Below are positions 33,401 through 42,799 of a DNA stretch of 64,000 bases, in pieces. The stretch covers positions 81,109,835-81,173,834 of the forward strand of contig OZ024827.1 of the NCBI GenBank assembly GCA_964016985.1, read 5' to 3'. The DNA is from Anodontia alba. Lineage: Eukaryota; Mollusca; Bivalvia; Lucinida; Lucinidae. A model generated the notes under the pieces. That model was not told the DNA's origin and made no database searches. It was given only the letters and a program-made list of their open reading frames with translations. Every line of letters begins with the position of its first letter. Position 1 is the first letter of the stretch. Made by a program: the position numbers and the translations under genes.

Positions 33401-35363
33401 TAATTAAACTTCTACCTACTCTTTGACATTTACGCCTGGAGATTAACATTTTTATCCTAGCCATTTTGCGTCAATTTGGCATTACAAAAACACGCCTATT
33501 CAAATATATATAGAAAAATTCACCTCCAAAAACTGAAAATTTTCAAATAAAAAAACTCTGATATTTTTCATATTTCTGCTCAAAACATAGATTGTGGGTA
33601 CTGGTTAGAACCGTCTCTATACTTCATTGAAAAGCATAGAAGAAATGACGTTATTATATAACGCGAAAATAGACTTTCATTGGCTGAGAGCAGTTTTCAG
33701 CCCAAAAACTATATCAGGGCCCAGTTGTTCAAAGCTAACGACATCGTTAGTTAACGATTCGTTAAAATTTACATTGAGTGATACGCAAATATGCTAAAAT
33801 TTTTTGCTGAAAAAATGTGTGTAGCTTTTGCAGTGCAGTGCAAAAGCTACTCACATTTTTTCAGCAAAAAATATCAGAACATTGTGTATTGAATCCGCTA
33901 AAACAGTTAACGAAATGACCCTTAACGAGCTCGTTAAGCTAACGACGCTTTGAACAACTGGGCCCTGATGTTCACCGGCTTGCGCGCGCCTTCCAGTGAA
34001 TATCAACTTTTAGTGATGTCGCCAGTAGTGTGTTTTTGCTATATTAATAGGGTCTGGTGTTGACCGTTATTGCCACAGTTATTAAGTATCAAGAGAAAAG
34101 ACAAACTATATAATAAAGCGTTTATAGACAATCGAGGTATTGGATATGACGTTGATATCAACCATTGAATACCAATATTGGCTTCGGCTATCGCCTCGGT
34201 CAGTATTGATGTTTTTCTCTGACGGATATTACGTCATATCCAATAGCTAAATAGTCAATACTTGTATATTATCTACAGAATAACAGCGACGCTATTTGAT
34301 AAAAATAAATAAATTAATTAACATTCTTACGACATGATAGTCGTAACAAAGGAATGAAGCATAGCTGAAAAAACATTCCGCTTGACGTGGGAATCGAACC
34401 CGGTCCTCTCGGATAAAAATCCAATGCTCTAACCACTGAGCCAACGAGTCGACTCCTGACGCAGTTGTCAGAGATTTGATATATACTTAGAAGCTATGCG
34501 TAATCTGCCAAGGCAGATAATCGAAGGTAGGAGTGCTCGGTCGTAACACTCCCCTTTTTCAAGGAAGTCATCATTTATGAAGCCATTTTCGGCGTATAAA
34601 GTCCAATCCCGGACCAACCCCTATCTTACGACATGAAAGCCGTAACAAAGGAATGAAGCATAGCTGAAAAAATTCCCGTCTTCCGTGGGATTCGAACCCG
34701 GTCCTCCCGGTTAAAAACCCAATACTCTAACCACTGAGCCAAAGAGTCGACTCCCTGATGCAGTTGTCAGAGATTGAATATATACTTAGAAGCTATGCGT
34801 AATCTGCCAAGGCAGATAATCGAAGGTAGGAGTGCTCGGTCGTAACAACATTAAAACATAAAATTACAAAAAAAGTTTTTTTTTTATTCCATTGAAATCG
34901 TCCACTTTAGAAAGTACGCTCGCACATCACGAAAACATGCCTTTATAATTTTGACCCCCTTAAACCCCACTTTTATATAGTAAAACTGGGGTTTACAGGG
35001 GTATAAATTAATTTTCTTACTGAAAAGGGACTGGGCAAGCCAAGCTCAAAAACATAAATTGTGGGTACTCGTTAGATTACCTCGCCGAGGCGGTTCTAAC
35101 AAGTATCCACAATCTATGTTTTGAGCAGAAATATGAAAAAATATCAGAGTTTTTATATGAAAATTTTCAGTTTTTGGAGGTGAAATTTTCTATATATCTG
35201 ATAAGCGTGTTTTCGTAATGATTTGAAGGCTGGTAAAATTTTATTTTCCAAAAAGTACCATATTTTTCTCCACTCATTTCGCCAAAGTTCATTAAATATA
35301 CATACCTTGTGCATTAACAGTGCAAACGTAAGAAATCAGTCCAAGGGTCACTGAAACAAACAT
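24342..35363 (-). CDS. Single-pass mucin-like membrane protein, 3' end not found
   Basis: Predicted type I surface protein on the minus strand, assembled from four exons with matching phases. These are 35363-35306 (start and signal peptide), 33237-32674 (Ser/Thr-rich ectodomain, 188 codons), 30192-30084 (transmembrane) and 24446-24342 (basic cytoplasmic segment). The phases run 1, 1, 2, 2 and every border has GT/AG. The ectodomain is dense in S, T and P, as in O-glycosylated mucin stalks, with few cysteines. No enzyme or known domain is recognised. The stop codon and final exon were not located left of 24342. Architecture and phases around the membrane exon match the EGF gene at 50111-62387. 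Confidence 0.72.
24526..24706. mobile_element. Double-hairpin element family V, copy 2
   Basis: CACCCAGCGAAGACTCAGAT, inner palindrome CTGATCAG, a second hairpin GATCAGCCTGAGCGGAAGCG, and end GGTGGGCGCACATGCATTC. Confidence 0.75.
24768..25267. mobile_element. Family R MITE interrupted by a family A MITE
   Basis: The left piece CGCTTAGCATGCTGGGTAA ... CAGCAGA stops at 24800. Family A follows (24801-25010). The R sequence then resumes with TTTGACATTTCATGCAAATT and ends near TTGTCGTTTGCTGAATTTGC ... GAGTGGTAAA. So A jumped into an existing R. Confidence 0.65.
24801..25010 (+). mobile_element. MITE family A, copy 1 (internally shortened)
   Basis: Begins CATCACGAAA and ends GGCGTGTTTTCGTAATG. 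The segment with GGGGTTTACAGGGG is missing. Palindrome arms GAGTACTCGTTCGAACCGCT / GGCGGTTCTAACGAGTACCC. Confidence 0.8.
25374..25638 (+). mobile_element. MITE family A, copy 2 (right end lost)
   Basis: Begins CATCACGGAAACGCGCCTAT and contains AAAACTGGGGTTTACAGGGG and a palindrome GTTAGAACCGCCTCGGTGAG. It breaks off after CAGTATATTTGAAT. A partial family V piece lies directly before it. Confidence 0.8.
25811..25917. mobile_element. Foldback hairpin family M
   Basis: CGGCGGGCACACAACGTTTA ... GTTGTGTGCCTGCTGGGA. Stem of repeated AACGTYGATTCAACGTT motifs. Confidence 0.8.
26168..26330. repeat. Worn family M hairpin
   Basis: Repeated CAACGTCATGATACAACGTC-type motifs without clean arms. Confidence 0.55.
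26372..26627. mobile_element. MITE family R, TTAA ends
   Basis: Starts TTAATCTTTTCCACTTTCTG and ends CATGCTAAGCGTTAA, with TTAA at both borders. It has facing CAGCAGACGAC / GTCGTCTGCTG and TTTCATGCTAATTGTC / GACAATTTGTATGAAA. piggyBac-type borders; no ORF. Confidence 0.7.
26770..27995 (+). repeat. 40-bp minisatellite, about 30 units
   Basis: The unit is about 40 bp: GACAATTATCATGTAATGTC followed by AAAGCCTATTAGGAGAAGTA. Spacing between successive ACAATTATC marks is 39-41 bp. The flanks (AACTCTCTGGGCTAATTCAG on the left, CAAAGCCTATTTTCTGGGG on the right) are family R sequence, so the array grew from one arm of an R MITE. Confidence 0.93.
28152..28260. mobile_element. Foldback hairpin family M
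   Basis: CTAGCGTGCACATAACGTTT ... AATATTGCATGCCCGCTGGGA. Central ATGTCATGACGTTGCATCGA. Confidence 0.8.
28312..28520. mobile_element. MITE with AACCCTTCTCTTGCTGAA ends, carrying hairpin H
   Basis: Left end AACCCTTCTCTTGCTGAAC, right end ATTCAGCATGACAAAGGT in worn inverted form. The H hairpin at 28346-28413 has the TTGGCTTC inner stem. Its sister at 50522-50720 shares the whole body, including GTGGGCGTGG. Confidence 0.75.
28561..29022. mobile_element. Long foldback element, arms of about 200 bp
   Basis: Starts GGGGAATCCACGTGACCAAA and ends with its complement TTTGGTCACGTGGATTCCCC. The arms also share TTGTTACTATTTTTAGCTCC, CTTCAGGTAGGAT and CTGGTCTGATTCTCGAGAAC (worn). 462 bp, no ORF. Confidence 0.9.
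29145..29341. mobile_element. MITE family G
   Basis: Left end TGGCCCAAAGGTTATAAAAC, right end GTTTTATAACCTTGAGGCCA, with TCGTGCTCA / TGAGCATGA further in. 197 bp. Confidence 0.8.
29545..29682. repeat. Worn family M hairpin
   Basis: GCATTAACGTCGATGCAACA and ATGCGACGTTTTAC around several GATGACGTTCCGTC-like motifs. Confidence 0.55.
29686..30056. mobile_element. MITE family B, copy 3
   Basis: Begins TACAGTCGAACTTCAATGGC and ends GAAGTTATACTGTA. TA at both borders. The perfect central palindrome near 29840-29905 has ACTCATTAGAATCGCCTC and its complement. Ends 27 bp from the donor side of the next exon. Confidence 0.88.
30084..30192 (-). CDS. Mucin-like membrane gene, transmembrane exon
   Basis: 109 bp between acceptor TTTTATTTACAG and donor GTACGTT. 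Reads HEHDEHETVILGLSIGLG, then the hydrophobic AVAAVVCLLVLVLIC, then RR. Enters in phase 1 and leaves in phase 2. The acidic/His stretch precedes the membrane segment and the basic stop-transfer follows, giving type I topology. Confidence 0.75.
30225..30440. mobile_element. piggyBac-like MITE (family P) carrying hairpin H
   Basis: Same body as 20108-20332 (GAATGGACTCTTCTAC, GTTTTATTGAAATGCCTGTA), ending GGCACAAATGGGTTAA. Hairpin H at about 30336-30402 with GATCAGACGCTGC. Confidence 0.7.
30464..30570. mobile_element. Foldback hairpin family S, copy 2
   Basis: CCCAGCTAGCATTCTTTATA ... TATAAAGATTGCGTACTGGG. Inner stem GGCCGTTATCGGCCCGTCAG and CTGACGGGCCAATAACGGCC. Confidence 0.85.
30900..31670 (+). 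repeat. Dispersed repeat with three internal GTGTCTCCGCAACT blocks
   Basis: Begins GCCTCCTTCACGAAGTGGAG and ends near GGATTCATCTCCTTTATGGA. Blocks with GTAGGGTTCGTGTCTCCG, TCTACAGTATTCAAGATAAT and TGAAACTTGCA recur near 31160, 31345 and 31455. A related piece is near 58620-58720. Confidence 0.6.
32054..32328 (+). mobile_element. MITE family A, copy 3
   Basis: CATCTCGAAAACATGCCTAT ... GGTATGTTTTCGTAATG, 275 bp, with a worn palindrome (GTTAGAATTGCCTTGCCGCG). It lies in an intron of the mucin-like gene. Confidence 0.85.
32422..32466 (+). repeat. ATT microsatellite
   Basis: TTA run with one TCA interruption. Confidence 0.95.
32557..32664. mobile_element. Foldback hairpin family M, beside a splice donor
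   Basis: CCCAGCGGGCATATGACGTT ... AATGTCATGCGCCCGCTGGG, nearly perfect over 108 bp. It ends 9 bp before the first base of the 32674-33237 exon, so on the transcript it starts inside the donor region. Confidence 0.88.
32674..33237 (-). CDS. Mucin-like membrane gene, Ser/Thr-rich exon
   Basis: 564 bp, phase 1 at both borders, acceptor CTTCAACAG and donor GTAAGTAC. Encodes 188 residues very rich in Ser, Thr and Pro, for example SLTSTTTISIETTSSKPA, and ends HQPAHTEI. Its few cysteines and low complexity fit an extended O-glycosylated stalk. Confidence 0.75.
33480..33612 (-). mobile_element. MITE family A, half copy
   Basis: CATTACAAAAACACGCCTAT through ATAGATTGTGGGTACTGG, broken in the palindrome at GAACCGTCTC. 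Minus orientation. Confidence 0.8.
33714..33968. mobile_element. MITE family Q, GGGCCCAGTTGTTCAAAGC ends
   Basis: Ends TCAGGGCCCAGTTGTTCAAA and TTTGAACAACTGGGCCCTGA are exact complements. A central stem AGCTTTTGCAGTGCAGTGC and flanking CATTTTTTCAGCAAAAAAT pair as well. 255 bp. Confidence 0.85.
34325..34623 (-). mobile_element. tRNA-Lys-derived SINE, copy 1
   Basis: On the minus strand the head reads TTGGCTCAGTGGTTAGAGCA (A box) and GGTTCGATTCC (B box), with tRNA-like D and T arms but no matching acceptor stem. The body continues with AAGCATAGCTG and TTACGACATGATAG motifs. Forms the first unit of a 299-bp tandem duplication. Confidence 0.82.
34624..34851 (-). mobile_element. tRNA-Lys-derived SINE, copy 2
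   Basis: Same element, shorter. Its anticodon arm is cleaner: TTGGG, loop TTTTTAA, CCGGG-type stem, giving anticodon TTT (Lys). It ends at GAGTGCTCGGTCGTAACAAC. Confidence 0.82.
34925..35220 (+). mobile_element. MITE family A, copy 4
   Basis: CATCACGAAAACATGCCTTT ... AGCGTGTTTTCGTAATG, 296 bp, with a small internal insertion (GAAAAGGGACTGGGCAAGCC). It lies 85 bp from the first coding exon, in intron 1. Confidence 0.88.
35306..35363 (-). CDS. Mucin-like membrane gene, exon 1 (start and signal peptide)
   Basis: ATG at 35363-35361. Encodes MFVSVTLGLISYVCTVNAQ, a good signal peptide with likely cleavage after NA, then donor GTATGTAT in phase 1. An in-frame upstream ATG (MDTIQLPENN) would spoil the leader, so the downstream ATG is preferred. 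Confidence 0.65.
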
Positions 35364-35570
35364 TCTCAAAAGATTAAAATTATTTTCTGGCAGCTGTATT
35401 GTGTCCATTCTATGTTTCCAATATTTCACGTGTATGAAATTAATATTGAAATTTGAACTGTAACAAAGACAAAAGGTCAAGTTTAGTTTTACTATCAACG
35501 ATTTCTGTTTAATGACAAACTGTAAAATAATACGAGCGGATAGACGATAAAACTAGCTGAATCATCACAA

Positions 35571-35745
35571 CGGGTACAAAACGTTTATACAACGTCACAT
35601 AAGCGTCGATGCAACGTCATGACGAATTCAAAACGTCGTATAACGTCGATGAAACGTCATGACTGTTATACATCATAACATTAACGTCAGTACAACGTTA
35701 TGGCGTTTACACAGCATCGCATTAATGACGATGCAACGTCATATA
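35571..35745. repeat. Worn family M hairpins
   Basis: Several AACGTCGATGCAACGTCATG-type motifs in degraded tandem order. Confidence 0.6.
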
Positions 35746-35747
35746 GT

Positions 35748-36400
35748 GTTTATTTGGTTGTTTTGATCGATTACGGAGAAATAATTCACTTGTATTCCAA
35801 GGCTTGCTTGTGTTCTAAGGCTTGCGCGTAAAAAACGAATTCGCGAAGCGAATAAGTTTTTTACAAGCAAACCTTAGAACACGAGTGTATTATTTCTCCG
35901 TATTCGATCAAAACAACCAAATAAACTGCTTATTTTCAAATATGTTTTATCTTTGAATTTTCATATTCAGCTGTTATAATTTCTTACCAAAATAGTTCCA
36001 GTCAGTGCATATATTTCAAGAGGTGTGGTTTAGTTTGAAAATCAGTCGCCATCTTGTTTTCACTTTAATGCCAAATCATCCTGTGCTTGAAATACAGACA
36101 CAAAAATGTCACGAACGTTGAACTGGATTATCAGGAAAATCATATTTTATATTTGCGTTGCAGGTCTTTCCTAAACAAGGCCCTGGACGTGAAATTGCAG
36201 TCTGATTTCCACGATTTTATCAAATTTTCCGCGAAACGTCAACTAAAGTTATTGTTGTTACCAACAACGTCAGCAACGTCGCCTAGCTGTTATGACGCCA
36301 AAACGTTCGAAATGAAATAATTCACTCGGTGAATTATAGATTATAATTCACTGATAAATCTCAGTTAAATCACTGCTGAAAATGTACATGTATTAAATAA
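35748..36400 (+). repeat. 600-bp dispersed repeat L, copy 2
   Basis: Full-length counterpart of 15008-15612. The first 190 bp is an inverted repeat (TTGGTTGTTTTGATCGATTA ... TCGATCAAAACAACCAAATA) around GCGAATTCGCGAAGCGAAT. The remainder matches 44485-44960. Confidence 0.85.
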
Positions 36401-36831
36401 GAATCTATCATGGGTGTGAAGGATAGATAGACAAATCCGTCTCGAGGATCACTGTCTGGCATAACGAGGCTTGCCGAATGATGTCGGACTGTGACCCCGA
36501 GGGGCAGATTTTATATCTACCCCTCACACCCATGATGGATTATTTTTCTTGCATACCTTTCATTTCTGAACGTGGATTTTTAATAATGCAGTCACTTCGA
36601 TTGCAGACGTTCGCCATATTGTGATAATATTACGTGGCATTTAGTGATGTCACTGGGTTCACTGACGTCAACCTTAACGATGGTATATGTGACGTTTTAT
36701 ACAACCAGTGTATATTAAAACACGTGAGAAGTTTCGATTTTATCTTACCCTTGGTAGGTTAACCTGGGTAGAATAAGAATTTCTATCCAAGGGTAAAGCC
36801 AGGATTTCCTTATCTGGCGTGCAAGAATGAC
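36401..36831. repeat. Probable MITE with CATGGGTGTGA / TCACACCCATG arms
   Basis: GAATCTATCATGGGTGTGAA at the left pairs with CCCCTCACACCCATGATGGA near 36525. A further GGTAAAGCC / TACCCTTGG pair lies near 36745-36800. Boundaries not clear. Confidence 0.45.
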
Positions 36832-36922
36832 GATTATACAGCATCCAATTAACATCGACGCATCATGACGTTGCATAACGCTAATGTAAAATTGTAGAAA
36901 CGCCTTGTGCCCACTGGGAAAC
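36832..36922. repeat. Worn family M hairpin
   Basis: AACATCGACGCATCATGACG and GCCTTGTGCCCACTGGGA. Confidence 0.6.
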
Positions 36923-37184
36923 ATGTAAAAAGCGATGACCAGGCCAGCCCAGTTAGAGGTATTGTTATTCGCTATGTCTGTTCTTTGCCGATTCTAAAGC
37001 CAGAATAGTGGTAGGCCTGGCTAAGGCTACTGTTATGTACATGTATTTGTACAGCCTTGCTTTCATGGATTGGTGCCACTGTCTGTCACAAAGCGCCGCC
37101 CTGCCCACTTTCCACCCCACATCAAATATTGGAAGATTTTAATTTTAATTTTAGGTATGTAAGGCTGTGTGATTTAGATATATT

Positions 37185-37291
37185 CCCAGCTAGCATTCTA
37201 CGTAAATCTACATCGGGCCGTCATCGGCCCGTCAGTTACCCTGACGGGCCGATGACGGCCCGATATAGATTTACGTAGAATGCTGACTGGG
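37185..37291. mobile_element. Foldback hairpin family S, copy 3
   Basis: CCCAGCTAGCATTCTACGTA ... TACGTAGAATGCTGACTGGG. Inner stem ATCGGGCCGTCATCGGCCCG and complement. Confidence 0.88.
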
Positions 37292-37318
37292 TTCCTAGAG
37301 AAAAATGGTTGAAATATT

Positions 37319-37386
37319 TGCAAACAGTGGAGACCCTGATCAGACGCCGCATTCTGTGGCGTCTGATCAGGGTCTGCACTGTTTGC
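37319..37386. repeat. Hairpin H copy
   Basis: GCAAACAGTGGAGACCCTGA ... TCAGGGTCTGCACTGTTTGC around GATCAGACGCCGCATTCTG. Confidence 0.85.
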
Positions 37387-37703
37387 CAATTACCCTTTTA
37401 GGGGTCTCCAGACAACAATATATTAAGGAAGTGAACACAATTTTAAGGGAGACAACTCTGTCAAAAGTGTTTTACTTCCTTTCCGAAATTGGGTCCACTC
37501 TAATAGGAAAAAGATGCGTCCAAGAGGAGCAGATTCTCACCTTTAAGAATAGAACCCATTTCAGAAGGGAATTGGTGTACAGGAAACCAAACAGGAAGTC
37601 ACACCAGTTTTCTCTTGTAATATATGACGGAAGATCTACCAGGGGTCTGAAGTCCTTTAACCCTTCTCGTGCTGAATAAATTAAGATGCCACACCCACTT
37701 CTA

Positions 37704-38000
37704 CAGTGGCGATAGCGTTTTTCTTGTCCACGGAAACGCATGCGAAACGCTTATTAACGATTTGGAAACGCAGCGTTTGGACCACGCTTAAACGATCGTT
37801 TGCGGTTTTAGCCAATCAGATCATCGTTTCTGAAACGTTTCAAGCGTTTCGAATATTAGCCAATCAAATTAGCGTTCGGGAAACGCTGTCATGGAAACCC
37901 TGTCTGGTTGCAAACGTTTCATCGTTTGCATCTTTAGTCAATCAAAACCCCGCGGACTCAAGTTATTTAAGATCTTTTTTTTTTTTTTTTTTTTTTTCAG
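37704..38000 (+). mobile_element. hAT-like transposon end, left
   Basis: Starts CAGTGGCGATAGCGTTTTTC and carries many GAAACG/CGTTTC subterminal repeats and GCCAATCA motifs, followed by a poly(T) tract. It pairs with an inverted partner ending at 43104. Confidence 0.6.
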
Positions 38001-40278
38001 TTTCACTTAATTATAATAACTGTTCAAGTCACGGTTTTGCACATGTAACATTCACTATATTACCGTATACGGGAGTTCCCCTTTCAAGATTGCGTTTTCG
38101 TAATATTTTGCCTCAGTGAGACAATTCTAATAAATATCCATAACAAAATTATTTTTTTTTATTTAAATGAAGCCTCATATTAATTATCATCAAATACTCT
38201 GTGCTACATGAATCTGGAGTAATTAATGTATATAATATCATGATATTTTCTAATTTCATTTACATTTTTATTTATTTATTATACCATTTCCTTTTGTTCT
38301 AAATTTAATCTTTTGATCTTTCAAATGTAACATAATATTAGCTAGCCTATGTATTGCTTAAAGACACATTTTTTTCCTTCTTTGGCTAGACCCCCCCTTC
38401 ATGATCACTCCCAATATACAGTCCTAATAACAGTGCGCACATCAAAGGCTTATCTTATCTAAATGATTATGGAGTCATTATAAGGCTGTTAAGTCTCCTT
38501 AGGTGGGGCCCTATAAGGGTTTATTCATAAAACTGAGCAGTATTCGATATGTTACTTTAGAACCATATAAATTCATTTGCAAATTTTGCATTTAATTTGT
38601 TGATTTTATTTGTTGATTTGTATTGTATCACTTTATTTTTTTATCTATTTATTTTTGATAGTTTTTTTTCCTAAATACAAAAGTGTTGTTTTTTCTTGCA
38701 TTGTGAAAAAAGTACAAATAAACTGAAATAGGAATATAAAATTGAAAATATTTATTAATTAATTAATTTATTTATTTATTTATTTTATTGAATAAACAGA
38801 AAAAAAATCATCAAATTATCACCAAATTACCCACCTTATCTGTTTCTCTGTCTTCAGCATAAACCCTGCTGAGATTAAATCTAATTTCCCCTTATCAGGC
38901 CCCTACCTGTAAAGGTGGCCAAAGTCACCAAGAATTTCTTATCTTAATCTTCTTAGAGTCATTAGGGTGTTATGCAATCCAAAATGTGTCTTTAAGGAGG
39001 ATGAGATACAGGAAATGCTCATTCCATGTACTGTTTATTGGAAATTTAATGACATGCAGGTGCACCTCTAAGTCTTTTTCGGCTTATTTCTGATTGGATG
39101 AGAAAAAACACATGAAGTATTAACGGATTTATTGCTTGTTTATTTGTAATTTAGACAACACTGGACATAATGGAAGTCATTTTATTCTTCATTTATATTT
39201 GGATAGAAATTTCATTAGTGTATCTTTGTTAATTTCTTTAATTTGGGATGAAATTTCAAAGTACCTTTTCTGTGAAAAAAAAAATCAATTTTAATTTATT
39301 AATTTCCAGAAAAATTTGAATTCAGAATTTATGTAATATCCAAAGATATTCTTTTTCTTTCTTTCTTTCTTTCGTTCTCTCTTTCTTTCTTATCCATAAT
39401 CAAACACGTATTGAGATTTTGATGCATAAATCAAGTTGACAGTGGCTAGGGAATATATTTATCACTCTGTGTGGATCGCAAAGGTTTCAGCCATAAATAT
39501 GATTGATTTTAAGCTTTTATTGTCATTCACGTAAATAATAATAAAAATAATAATAACAATAAAGTATGATAAGCAGGTATTCATTTGTTTTGGACTACAA
39601 CATATCTGAATAATTTCATTTGTAACATTACCATCAGTAGCATTTGTTTTATTTACCCCATTTTAAAACTTTTTATATCTACATAGATGTTGTCGTTTAC
39701 ACATATGTGTCCTAAATGGTTTCTTCAATATCTCATTTATTAGCATTTTTCAAACGAAAATTTGTGATAGTTTAAAATGTCGTCTGCTGAAAATATTACC
39801 CAGAGTGCTAAGCGTTGAAAAAAAAATTGACTGAAAAGGATTATTTTGCATTGCATTCTGACATTCCAAATGTGTTAAAAAAATATACTTACTTCTTAAT
39901 ATTTTCAGTGTTCTATTTTTTTTTTTTTTTTTTTATTTATTTATTTTTTTTTTTATAATCCTGTGAAGTCCTATTATAGTATCTGATATGACATGTCATT
40001 CACCTGATAATTGATAATACCTGTCATTCATTTCATTTCAGACTATCATAAATCTACTGGCCGGTGAAATCCATAGCTGAAAAGCTTTGCAGTCCACAGA
40101 AAAAAATATCAAAGCAAAGCTCAAATATTCCTATGGTGATTTTAAATTATTTTGTTCAATTTTAAATTTTCACTGTAAAAAATGAAAAATAACCTTGACG
40201 CCATGTGAGTCACTGGAATAAACAAAGATTGAAAGGTTAACAACATATTAAAAGATTTGTACATAGACAACGCATTTG

Positions 40279-40280
<2 letters not shown>
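38001..40280. other. No gene seen; very AT-rich DNA with a possible MITE
   Basis: About 38358-38996 has ends GCTTAAAGACACATTTT and AAAATGTGTCTTTAAGG, consistent with a 640-bp inverted-repeat element. CTTT and AATA microsatellites lie near 39355 and 39535. No coding frame with splice signals. Confidence 0.5.

Positions 40281-40347
<67 letters not shown>
40281..40347 (+). repeat. GT microsatellite
   Basis: Uninterrupted TG run of about 66 bp. Confidence 0.97.
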
Positions 40348-40750
40348 TGAACCTACAAATAAATACAGTTACGGGGCATTAGTTACACCATGGTTCCTGC
40401 GCATGTACGATGTGATAATGCACAAGCGTGTTAGTATAAACTGATTTAACACATTTTAAGTAGATCATCCATATATCCCGAGATATTTTATGCTGGATGT
40501 TAGGAAGTTTGGCCACTATATGATAAATATGGGGCATCCGCGCATTCTGATCTGGTCCGTTTCTGCTCATCTGTACAATGTCTTATTCGATATGATTTGC
40601 CAATAGTTTGGCACATCATCTTCTAACATTTAACTTATTGTAGACTGAATGAACTCACCCACACTATATATTGGAAGATTCTAATTTTGATTTTAGGTAT
40701 GCCAGGCTATATTATTTAATTATTCAGAGAAACACGTGGTTGAACTAATT

Positions 40751-40817
40751 GCCAACAGTGGAGACCCTGATCAGACGCCGCGTTTTGCGGCGTCTGATCT
40801 GGGTCTCCACTGTTTGC
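40751..40817. repeat. Hairpin H copy
   Basis: GCCAACAGTGGAGACCCTGA ... CTGGGTCTCCACTGTTTGC. The GTGGAG / CTCCAC change is present in both arms. Confidence 0.88.
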
Positions 40818-41942
40818 CAATTACCGTTTTAAGGGTTTCCGGACTATAATGGGTTAAATACAGCGTGCTTTAAATGCGAAATTCTAAATTAGTCTAATAT
40901 TTAAGTATAGCTTGCAGTATGCAAACTCCATGCATTTTGGTCTGATTCGTTGCAGTTCGTCTGTACATTGTTTTTTTATTATTATTATTTTATTTATTCG
41001 ATATGATCTGCTGTTACTCCAGTGCATCGTCTTCTAACATTTAAGTATAGCTTGCAGTATGTAAAATTCTAGATAAGAATGTGCATCCGCGCATTCTGAT
41101 CTGGGTAATTGCTACTCGTCCACACATTTGTGGCATTTGGTGGATCTGTTAATCCAGCACGTCGTTTTCTAATATTTAAATATTGCTAAATATAGCGTGC
41201 TAAAGGGTTAACAGCTTTGCATTATCATACCAAAACTGTTTTCATAGTGGAAATATACACTTTCACGAAAGCCCTCCAGCAAGTTATTCGCCGACTGACC
41301 ACATAATTGTTCAGATGTGCACAGTGCATCGTATTTGAAAAATAATGGTCCAAACAAGTAAAAATGAACCTTTTTACATTTTATAAATCTGATCAGTCTG
41401 TGTATAAGTTGGATACTGTGCAATTCATGTATCTTAGTATTTTATACTATTAATACCTAATCAGTGAACTGAGTGGGCACCATTATGCACTAGACTGCGT
41501 CACGCACTCTGATCTGAGTAATACATATGCTCAGAGGGAGATTTTCACTTGGTAAAGATCTAATGAAAGGATTAATATTGATGATACTTAATTCTAGCAA
41601 TATATTTCAGTAATGCAGGTCATCTGTTCCAGCACTATTTGTCTAAACGTCAGTGCACATTTCATTTAAAAAAAAAAATAATAATATTACTCAAAACAAT
41701 AATAGCAATTCACAGGTTTGACGTAGTTCAGTTTGGTGCAGAACGAAAATCTTTGATCTTGATCACGCTGCGAAGGTGATCTGGTTGAATATATATTTGA
41801 GCCCCTTCGAAAAGAAATGAGAAACGACCTTATGGTATTTGAGATCACCATAGACCAAGATAAACCGGCATTTCCGCGCATTCTGCTTCTGTATCTACAC
41901 ATATCGCCAACAAAATGCAGTATGTCAACGATTCGTTGTCCA
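40818..41942. other. No gene seen; unassigned DNA
   Basis: Two related pieces containing TTTAAGTATAGCTTGCAGTAT at about 40900 and 41040, suggesting a short direct duplication. No supported gene. Confidence 0.5.
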
Positions 41943-42200
41943 GTTGAACCTTTATCACTCTCTGGGCTAACTCAGCAGATGATCAATTCATGAACTGTTT
42001 TCTTATTTTCTTCCATAAAACAAGTTTTGACATTTCACGCAAATTACTGATCTCGACTGAAGACAATTTGCATAGGAAGTCATATCCTGTGGAGATAATA
42101 TGTATGAAATGCCGGCACCTTTTTCAAGGTAACAGAAGAAACATACTTCAAAATGTCATCTGCTAAAAATTTTATACAGTGTACTTATAAGCCTTAAAAC
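41943..42200. mobile_element. MITE family R copy
   Basis: Shares CACTCTCTGGGCTAACTCAG, TTTTGACATTTCACGCAAAT and AAAATGTCATCTGCTAAAA with the other R copies. Worn ends. Confidence 0.65.
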
Positions 42201-42319
42201 ATTTATCTGTCAAAACAAGTTGATTGTGGTGTGAAAATAATATTGGGCTTCACAAAATATAATAATTCTTTTGAAAATAGAAAATTATCTCAATAAAACA
42301 ATAAAATATGTTTTAGCAA

Positions 42320-42515
42320 AAAATGTAAAAAAAAAAAAAAAAAAAAAAAATACAGAAAATGACAAAAAAAAAAAAAAAAAAAAATAAAAAAAAAAAAAAT
42401 CGTAGATAAATATTATCTATGTGCCAAAAAATATGTGGTTTTAATATGATTCAATAAATGAGAAAAAAAAAAAACAAAAACAAAAAAAAAAAAAAAACAA
42501 ACAAACAAACTTCAA
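42320..42515 (+). repeat. Poly(A)-rich tracts
   Basis: Three A-runs separated by short unique pieces, followed by a second fragment of the same R end (AATGTCATCTGCTTAAAATT). Confidence 0.85.
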
Positions 42516-42799
42516 AATGTCATCTGCTTAAAATTTTATACCGAGCACTACGCTCTAAAACATTTAATTGTCAAAAGAAAATGATTATCATGATTGTAGT
42601 GTGAAATATTAGGCTTCACAAAATATAATAATCACGTTAATTCTTTTGAAAATACGAAATTATCTCAATTATAATTATTTATTAAAAAAAAAAAAAAAAA
42701 AAAAGAGAAAGAAAATACAATAAAATAAAGACAATTTTTATATGTAAACTCATATTACTTTAGTTGTAAAGACAGGATTTAATACGGTCCAACAGGTAT

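Noticed and set aside
34380..34450. Possible functional tRNA-Lys gene
   Set aside because: A and B boxes are present but the acceptor stem does not pair and the sequence is part of a repeated 299-bp unit; called a SINE.
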